Source of the DNA: Streptomyces werraensis
GTDB taxonomy: Bacteria; Actinomycetota; Actinomycetes; Streptomycetales; Streptomycetaceae
Assembly: GCA_014656175.1 (NCBI GenBank)
Contig: BNBX01000003.1
Span: 242,573-306,572 of the forward strand
DNA length: 64,000 nucleotides
Direction of reading: 5' to 3'
Part shown: piece after piece, positions 58,614-64,000 of the stretch
Position numbering within the stretch: the stretch's first letter is position 1
Layout: every line of letters starts with the position of its first letter
Program-made: the position numbers and the translations under genes
Notes under the pieces: generated by a model
Told to the model about the DNA's origin: nothing
What the model saw: the letters and a program-made list of their open reading frames with translations, nothing else
Database searches by the model: none

Positions 58614-60992
58614 TCACTCCATGTCCGCCAGGGCCAGTTCCGCCCAGATCGTCTTGCCCTCCGTCGTGTGCCGCGTGCCCCACCGCTGGGTGAGCTGGGC
58701 GACCAGGAGGAGGCCGCGGCCGCCCTCGTCCCAGGTCTTGGCGCGGCGCAGGTGCGGAGCCGTGTGGTTGGTGTCGGAGACCTCGCAGATCAAGGTCGCC
58801 GCGTCGTGGATCAGACGCAGCCGGATCGGCGGGGCGCCGTAGCGGATGGCGTTGGTGACCAGCTCGCTCACCACCAGCTCCGCCGTGAACGAGGCGTCGG
58901 TGAGCTCCCACGCGGCGAGCTGGTCGAGGACCTGCTTGCGGATGGGGGCCACCAGCGCCGGATCGGCCGGGATGTCCCAGGTGGCGACCTGGGAGGACGG
59001 CAGCCCCCGCAGACGGGCCAGCAGCAGCGCCACGTCGTCCGTCGAGCCGCCCGGCACCAGCACGCTGTTCAGCACCCGGTCGCATGTCTCGTCCAGCGGA
59101 CCCGACGCTCCGGACAGCGCCTCGAGCAGCAGGGCCTCGCCCTGGTCGGCGTCCCGCTCCGGCGAGGTGACCAGCCCGTCGGTGTAGAACGCCAGCACGG
59201 TGTCGTCGGCCAGCTCGAACTCCGCCGACTCGAACGGCAGCCCGCCGAGTCCCAGCGGTGGCCCCGACGGCAGTTCGAGGTGTTGCGCGGGCCCGCCCGG
59301 CGGGATCACCACGGGCGGCGGATGCCCCGCCCGGGACAGCGTGCAGCGCCGCGACACCGGGTCGTACACCGCGTACAGACAGGTCGCGCCGACCTCCCCG
59401 GGTCCGGAGTCGCCGCCCGCCTCCTCGGACAGGTGCAGCACCAGGTCGTCGAGGTGGGTGAGCAGCTCGTCGGGGGCGAGGTCGATGTCGGCGAGGGTGC
59501 GCACGGCCGTGCGCAGCCGGCCCATCGTCGCCGACGCCTGGATGCCGTGCCCCACGACGTCACCGACGACCATGGCGACCCGCATCCCCGACAGCGGGAT
59601 CACGTCGAACCAGTCCCCGCCCACCCCGGAGCGCGCGGCCGGAAGATAGCGGGTGGCCGCCTCCAGAGCCGCCGTCCGCGGCAGGGACCGGGGGAGCAGG
59701 CTCCGCTGGAGGGTGAGCGTGGTCTCCCGCTCCCGCGAGTAGCGGCGGGCGTTGTCGATGCAGACGGCGGCGCGCGCCGTGACCTCCTCGGCCAGCAGCA
59801 CGTCGTCGTGGGTGAACGCCTCCGGCTGGCTGAAGCGGGCGAAGGCGGCCACCCCGAGGGTGGTGCCGCGGGCCTGGAGCGGCACGGACAGAATCGCGTG
59901 CACGCCGAACTTCTCGATCCGGCGGGCCTGCGTCTCGTCCTCCGACAGCCAGGAGTCCAGGTCACCCGACGGCACGGAGGCGACGATGCTGTGGCCGGCG
60001 GTCAGCGAGTCCGCCTGCGGCGAGTTCTCCGGGTAGACGATCAGCTCGCCCACCGCGGCGAGGTCCTTCGGGGCGTCGCGGGTCAGTGTCTGCCGGGCGA
60101 CCCGGCGCAGCGACACCGGCGGGGACAGCCGGCCGGACGCCTCGCCCCCGCCCTCCTCCGGCTCCAGCAGCTCCACCGAGACGAAGTCGGCGAGCGCGGG
60201 CACGCAGACGTCCGCGAGCTCCTGCGCCGTCCGGGTGACGTCCAGGGTGGTGCCGATGCGTGAGCTGGCCTCGTTGACCAGCTGGAGCCGTTCCCGGGCC
60301 CGGAACTGCTCGGTGAAGTCGTGGGCCGTCACGCACACGCCCCGCACCCGCCCCGACCGGTCGGTGAGGGGCGCCAGCCGGGCCAGCCAGGCGTGCGCGT
60401 GGCTCTCGGCCCTGGCCTTCATATGGGTCTGCATGTCGTGCGGCCGCCCGGTGCGCAGCACGTGCCGCAGCTGTCGCTCCAGCTCGCTGTGTTGCGGGCG
60501 GCCCCCGATGTCCGTGGGCCGCAGCCCGCGCAGATGGTCGGCCGGAAGCCCGAGGAGCCGGGCCATCGCGTCGTTGACCCCGCGCAGCCGCAGCGCCTGG
60601 TCGAAGACCATCGTGGCGCACGGCGACTGGAAGACGGCCCTTCTGACCAGCGGGTCGTCGGGCAGCTCGTGGTCGGTGGCCTCCAGCGGGGTGACCGCGA
60701 GCCACTCGCCGGGGCCGTCACCGGAGCGCTGCCGGTGGTGGGCGAGCACCCACACGCTCACCGTGCCGCCGTCGCGGTGACGCAGCACCAGCGTGCCGCT
60801 CCAGCGGTCCTCGGGCAGCGGCAGCGGTCCCGTGCTGTCGGCCAGCAGCTCGACGGCGGGGCGGCCGACGACCTCCTCGGGCCGGTGTCCCAGCAGCAGG
60901 CGTGCTCCCTCGCTCCACTGCGTGAGCGTGCCGTCGGCGGCGATGACGGCCCGGGCCGTCACCGCATCGTCGAACGGGTCGTCCGGCCTCAT
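58614..60992 (-). CDS. PAS-GAF-SpoIIE phosphatase with C-terminal RsbW-type ATPase domain
   Basis: About 792 residues: a PAS domain (WSEGARLLLGHRPEEVVGRPAVE), a second PAS (MVFDQALRLRGVNDAMARLLG), GAF ([20 protein letters not shown] to CIDNARRYSRE), a SpoIIE/PP2C phosphatase (LQRSLLPRS, GGDWFDVI, VVGDVVGHGIQASATMG, LAFYTDGLV, TDDVALLLA) and a C-terminal HATPase_c domain (ELVVSELVTNAIRYG, DEGGRGLLLVAQL). The combination joins an RsbU-like phosphatase and RsbW-like kinase in one protein, common in Streptomyces stress/development signalling. Start at ATG 60992 (GGAG, 8 nt) is preferred over GTG 61019. Confidence 0.92.
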   Translation of the reverse strand: MRPDDPFDDAVTARAVIAADGTLTQWSEGARLLLGHRPEEVVGRPAVELLADSTGPLPLPEDRWSGTLVLRHRDGGTVSVWVLAHHRQRSGDGPGEWLAVTPLEATDHELPDDPLVRRAVFQSPCATMVFDQALRLRGVNDAMARLLGLPADHLRGLRPTDIGGRPQHSELERQLRHVLRTGRPHDMQTHMKARAESHAHAWLARLAPLTDRSGRVRGVCVTAHDFTEQFRARERLQLVNEASSRIGTTLDVTRTAQELADVCVPALADFVSVELLEPEEGGGEASGRLSPPVSLRRVARQTLTRDAPKDLAAVGELIVYPENSPQADSLTAGHSIVASVPSGDLDSWLSEDETQARRIEKFGVHAILSVPLQARGTTLGVAAFARFSQPEAFTHDDVLLAEEVTARAAVCIDNARRYSRERETTLTLQRSLLPRSLPRTAALEAATRYLPAARSGVGGDWFDVIPLSGMRVAMVVGDVVGHGIQASATMGRLRTAVRTLADIDLAPDELLTHLDDLVLHLSEEAGGDSGPGEVGATCLYAVYDPVSRRCTLSRAGHPPPVVIPPGGPAQHLELPSGPPLGLGGLPFESAEFELADDTVLAFYTDGLVTSPERDADQGEALLLEALSGASGPLDETCDRVLNSVLVPGGSTDDVALLLARLRGLPSSQVATWDIPADPALVAPIRKQVLDQLAAWELTDASFTAELVVSELVTNAIRYGAPPIRLRLIHDAATLICEVSDTNHTAPHLRRAKTWDEGGRGLLLVAQLTQRWGTRHTTEGKTIWAELALADME

Positions 60993-61179
60993 CGTCGCCA
61001 CTCCATCGCGCACACTCACCGTGAACCGGTGTATCGCCAGAGTCCCAGCCTAGTGCGTCCGCGCCCGACGTGAACGGGAACCGGTGCCGCCGCCTCCGTA
61101 CCACCCCGAAACGCTCTCTTCGCGTCACGACCGTTGACGGGGTGTCACATCTGCCACAACCATGGGCGGCGCACGGAGT

Positions 61180-61193
61180 TGGGAGCGCTCCCA
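61180..61193. promoter_or_regulatory. CebR operator
   Basis: TGGGAGCGCTCCCA is a perfect 14-bp palindrome identical to the CebR box that I know from Streptomyces cellulose-utilisation genes. It lies 43 bp before the GH9 start. CebR releases it when cellobiose or cellotriose is present. Confidence 0.92.
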
Positions 61194-61235
61194 TTCGCGC
61201 CCCCTTACCCCCGTACCTCCACGAGGAGCCCAGAC

Positions 61236-63479
61236 GTGAAACGACGCAGAACCGCGCTGCTGACCCTCACCGGTCTGCTGGCGACCGCGCTCACCGCGAT
61301 GCCCGCGGCGCCGGCCGGGGCGGACGAGGTCGAGCAGATCCGCAACGGCACGTTCGACAACGGCACCGACCCCTGGTGGGCCTCCGAGGGCGTCACCGCG
61401 GGCGTCTCCGACGGCCGCCTGTGCGCCGACGTGCCCGGCGGCACCGCCAACCGCTGGGACGCGATCGTGGGCCACAACGACATCACCCTGGTGGAGGGGG
61501 AGACGTACCGCTTCTCCTTCAGCGCGACCGGCTCGCCCGCCGGTCATGTGGTCCGGGCGATCGTCGGCCTCCAGGTGGCGCCGTACGACACCTTCCACGA
61601 GGTGTCGCCGCAGCTCAGCGTGTCCGGCGACACGTACTCGTACACCTTCACCGCACCGGTCGGCACGGAGCAGGCGCAGGTCGGCTTCCAGCTCGGCGGC
61701 AGCCCCGACCCCTGGCGGTTCTGCGTGGACGACGTGTCGCTGCTCGGCGGCGTCGCCCCCGAGCCGTACGAGCCGGACACCGGGCCGCGTGTCCGGGTGA
61801 ACCAGGTGGGCTACCTGCCCGCCGGGCCCAAGAACGCCACGCTCGTCACCGACGCCACCGAGAAGCTGGCCTGGCAGCTCAAGGACGGGAGCAGCCGGGT
61901 GGTCCGCACCGGATGGACCGTGCCGCGCGGCGTCGACGCCTCCTCCGGGCAGAACGTCCACTCCGTCGACTTCGGCTCCTACCGGGGGCACGGGGCCGGC
62001 TTCACCCTGACGGCGGACGGCGAGACCAGCCACCCCTTCGACATCGACGCGAAGGCGTACGAGCGTCTGCGGCTGGACTCGGCGAAGTACTACTACACCC
62101 AGCGCAGCGGGGTGGCGATCCGTGAGGACCTGCGCCCCGGCTACGGCCGCCCGGCCGGCCACGTGGACGTCGCCCCGAACCAGGGCGACGGCGCGGTGCC
62201 CTGCCGGCCCGGGGAGTGCGACTACACCCTGGACGTCACCGGCGGCTGGTACGACGCGGGCGACCACGGCAAGTACGTCGTCAACGGCGGCATCAGCACC
62301 TGGGAGGTGCTCAGCACCTACGAGCGCGCCAGGCACGCCCGTACCGGCGAGCCGCACAAGCTGGGCGACCGCACGCTGAACATCCCGGAGAGCGGCAACA
62401 AGGTCCCCGACATCCTCGACGAGGCCCGCTGGGAGCTGGAGTTCCTGCTGAAGATGCAGGTGCCCGACGGCGAGCCGCTGGCCGGCATGGCCCACCACAA
62501 GATCCACGACGAGCAGTGGACCGGGCTGCCCCTGCTGCCGCACGACGACCCGCAGAAGCGCGAGCTGCACCCGCCGACCACCGCCGCCACCCTGAACCTC
62601 GCCGCCACGGCGGCCCAGGCCGCCCGGCTGTACCGCCCCTACGACAAGCAGTTCGCCGACCGTGCCCTGGCGGCGGCGCGCAAGGCCTGGGCGGCCGCAC
62701 TGGCCCACCCGGACCGCATCGCCGATCCCGACGACGGCGTCGGCGGCGGCGCCTACCCCGACGACACCGTGTCCGACGAGTTCTACTGGGCGGCCGCCGA
62801 GCTCTACCTCACCACCGCTGAGCGGGAGTTCAGGGACCACGTGCTGAACTCGCCGGTGCACACCGCGGACATCTTCGGCCCGACGGGCTTCGACTGGGCG
62901 CGCACCGCCGCGGCCGGCCGCCTCGACCTCGCCACGGTGCCGAACAAGCTGCCCGGCCTCGACAAGGTCCGCCGCTCCGTGGTCGCGGGCGCCGACCGCT
63001 ACCTGGCCACCCTGAAGGCACACCCGTACGGGATGCCGTACGCGCCGCAGGGCAACGTCTACGACTGGGGCTCCAGCCACCAGGTGCTCAACAACGCCGT
63101 CGTCCTCGCCACCGCCTTCGACCTCACGGGCGCGGCGAAGTACCGGGACGGCGCGCTGCAGAGCATGGACTACATCCTCGGCCGCAACGCGCTCAACATC
63201 TCCTACGTCACCGGCTACGGCGAGGTCCACGCCAAGAACCAGCACAGCCGGTGGTACGCCCGCCAGCTCGACCCGAACCTGCCCAGCCCGCCCGCCGGCA
63301 CCCTGTCCGGCGGACCCAACTCCAGCATCCAGGACCCGTTCGCCCAGTCGAAACTGCAGGGCTGCGTCGGTCAGTTCTGCTTCATCGACGACATCCAGTC
63401 CTGGTCGACCAACGAGCACACCATCAACTGGAACGCCGCCCTGACCCGCATGGCCGCCTTCGTGGCCGACCAGGGCTGA
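61236..63479 (+). CDS. Secreted glycoside hydrolase family 9 cellulase with CBM and Ig-like domains
   Basis: 747 residues: a signal peptide of about 31 residues, a family 4/9-type CBM (about 33-173, [18 protein letters not shown] at its start), a CelD_N Ig-like domain (about 184-270, [13 protein letters not shown]), and the GH9 catalytic domain to the end. Catalytic aspartates are in [13 protein letters not shown], and the proton-donor Glu in [11 protein letters not shown]. It hydrolyses cellulose outside the cell. GTG 61236 follows GAGGAG. The perfect CebR box upstream puts it in the cellulose regulon. Confidence 0.93.
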   Translation: MKRRRTALLTLTGLLATALTAMPAAPAGADEVEQIRNGTFDNGTDPWWASEGVTAGVSDGRLCADVPGGTANRWDAIVGHNDITLVEGETYRFSFSATGSPAGHVVRAIVGLQVAPYDTFHEVSPQLSVSGDTYSYTFTAPVGTEQAQVGFQLGGSPDPWRFCVDDVSLLGGVAPEPYEPDTGPRVRVNQVGYLPAGPKNATLVTDATEKLAWQLKDGSSRVVRTGWTVPRGVDASSGQNVHSVDFGSYRGHGAGFTLTADGETSHPFDIDAKAYERLRLDSAKYYYTQRSGVAIREDLRPGYGRPAGHVDVAPNQGDGAVPCRPGECDYTLDVTGGWYDAGDHGKYVVNGGISTWEVLSTYERARHARTGEPHKLGDRTLNIPESGNKVPDILDEARWELEFLLKMQVPDGEPLAGMAHHKIHDEQWTGLPLLPHDDPQKRELHPPTTAATLNLAATAAQAARLYRPYDKQFADRALAAARKAWAAALAHPDRIADPDDGVGGGAYPDDTVSDEFYWAAAELYLTTAEREFRDHVLNSPVHTADIFGPTGFDWARTAAAGRLDLATVPNKLPGLDKVRRSVVAGADRYLATLKAHPYGMPYAPQGNVYDWGSSHQVLNNAVVLATAFDLTGAAKYRDGALQSMDYILGRNALNISYVTGYGEVHAKNQHSRWYARQLDPNLPSPPAGTLSGGPNSSIQDPFAQSKLQGCVGQFCFIDDIQSWSTNEHTINWNAALTRMAAFVADQG

Positions 63480-63493
63480 CCGCCTCCCTGCCC

Positions 63494-63530
63494 GCGCGGG
63501 CCGGTGACCCTCTCGGTCACCGGCCCGCGC
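63494..63530. terminator. Terminator of the GH9 gene
   Basis: A 16-bp perfect stem (63494-63509 with 63515-63530) and a 5-nt loop begin 14 bp after the GH9 stop. Confidence 0.85.
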
Positions 63531-63575
63531 CCGTCCCCTCCGGTACCCCACCGCATATGCCCTGACCTGCGGCTA

Positions 63576-63604
63576 TTTACTGTCCAGTACCCGAGCGGTA
63601 CCGT
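63576..63604 (+). promoter_or_regulatory. Promoter and palindromes of the antitoxin-toxin operon
   Basis: TTTACT (63576-63581), a 17-bp spacer and TACCGT (63599-63604) form the promoter; ATG 63611 is 6 nt later, so the mRNA is probably leaderless. Two palindromes overlap it: TACTGTCCAGTA (63578-63589) and GTACC/GGTAC (63587-63601). These are likely autoregulatory sites for the RHH antitoxin. Confidence 0.65.
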
Positions 63605-63610
63605 AATGCC

Positions 63611-63856
63611 ATGCCAGCTCTCAACGTGGAGTTCAGCGACCGCGAGCTCGAGGACCTCAGGCAGATCGCCAAGGAACGCGGTACGTCCATGAAGGCGCTC
63701 GTACGGGAGGCGGCAGCGGCGGACATCGCCCGTCACCGCGCCCTCCAGGAGGGCGCCGAGGCCTTCCGCCGCTTCTTCGCCACGCACGCCGACGAGTTCG
63801 CCGCCGCGTTCCCCGACGACGAACCGCCCGCCAAAGGCGCAGGACGGGCCGCCTGA
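63611..63856 (+). CDS. Ribbon-helix-helix antitoxin-like protein
   Basis: 81 residues. An RHH-type start (PALNVEFSDRELEDLRQIAKERGTSMKALVREA, about 2-34) supplies the DNA-binding strand and helices; the tail (FRRFFATHADEFAAAFP) would wrap the toxin. Its stop is 3 nt before the start of the next gene, a normal toxin-antitoxin spacing. It should bind the operon promoter and neutralise the toxin. Confidence 0.85.
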   Translation: MPALNVEFSDRELEDLRQIAKERGTSMKALVREAAAADIARHRALQEGAEAFRRFFATHADEFAAAFPDDEPPAKGAGRAA

Positions 63857-63859
63857 CCG

Positions 63860-64000
63860 ATGCCGCCCGTGCTGCACATCGACGTGCCCTGGCTGCTCCA
63901 GCGGCACGAGGAGGTCCTCCCGGACCAGCCCACCGTCAACGACTTCTCCGCCCTGGTGGCGGCCGTGGCCCGGCACCGTGTCGACCCGCCCCGGCTCGGT
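63860..64000 (+). CDS. Doc/Fic-like toxin, N-terminal part (3' end outside window)
   Basis: 47 codons are visible, VLHIDVPWLLQRHEEVLPDQ being followed by PTVNDFSALVAAVARHRVD. This N-terminus is typical of the Streptomyces Doc-like toxins paired with such small antitoxins, where the HPFxxGN(K/G)R Fic motif lies further on. The Fic motif is outside the window, so the assignment depends on the N-terminus and its position. Confidence 0.72.
   Translation, partial: MPPVLHIDVPWLLQRHEEVLPDQPTVNDFSALVAAVARHRVDPPRLG

Noticed and set aside
61125..63551. 808-codon open frame antisense to the GH9 gene
   Set aside because: The plus strand holds a signal peptide and full GH9 motifs; the antisense frame shows no domain and covers the CebR box and terminator.
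1..64000. Mobile elements, CRISPR arrays, tRNA or rRNA genes
   Set aside because: No transposase or integrase motif, no regularly spaced repeats, and no cloverleaf or rRNA stretch was seen by eye on either strand.

Overview
The window is a high-GC actinobacterial chromosome segment. Codon usage, GTG/TTG starts, 4-bp ATGA/GTGA overlaps, LacI/TetR/ROK regulators, an ECF sigma factor, SpoIIE-type phosphatases and a CYP102-like P450 all point to Streptomyces. The P450 next to a TetR gene and near rhamnose genes recalls the S. coelicolor CYP102B1 neighbourhood; that is from memory, not a search. No rRNA, tRNA, CRISPR array, insertion sequence or phage module was seen.

Layout. 1-13 kb: an XdhC fragment, an FMN reductase divergent from its probable TetR repressor, a LacI regulator, thioredoxin, a pyridine-nucleotide-disulfide oxidoreductase, peptide deformylase, a PepSY membrane protein, a TPR protein, a threonine dehydratase, cupin and VOC proteins, a secreted SGNH hydrolase with a ricin-type lectin tail, and a large PASTA-like membrane protein. 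13-16 kb: a MoxR/VWA pair and a decayed stretch with an ABC-ATPase remnant and a hexanucleotide repeat.

16-30 kb is the centrepiece, a two-armed L-rhamnose locus. Leftward: rhaI, a fused aldolase/dehydrogenase (rhaEW), rhaB, lutA, lutB, lutC. Rightward: the ABC importer rhaT-rhaP-rhaQ-rhaS, mutarotase rhaM and the LacI regulator rhaR. The arms share a 261-bp divergent region with two good promoters, each with a LacI-type operator at its start point, and a third palindrome between them. The gene order explains the whole route: import and anomer conversion, isomerisation, phosphorylation, cleavage to DHAP and L-lactaldehyde, oxidation to L-lactate, and LutABC oxidation of lactate to pyruvate.

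30-50 kb: hydrolases, a SigJ-like ECF factor, the P450 and its TetR neighbour, a DUF2470 gene under a clear DmdR/DtxR iron box, a lactonase-fold lipoprotein, two FUSC membrane proteins, an FBP (FusB-like) zinc protein with a palindromic operator, an APH-fold kinase, a ROK regulator, SDR, HAD and PHP enzymes, VanZ and DUF4230 proteins. Between the second FUSC gene and an SDR gene lies a structured leader with a 10-codon ORF and a terminator-like hairpin.

50-64 kb: a STAS protein, VOC, DUF4235, a CPWA-type GST, a CDF transporter, a DDN-like protein, two paralogous PAS/GAF/SpoIIE phosphatases (one frameshifted), a LysE-type exporter with an overlapping upstream mini-ORF, a flavoprotein, an aldo/keto reductase, a GH9 cellulase behind a perfect CebR box, and an RHH antitoxin with the start of a Doc/Fic-like toxin at the right edge. 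At seven genes a TAnnnT hexamer lies 6-7 nt before the start codon, which suggests leaderless mRNAs.
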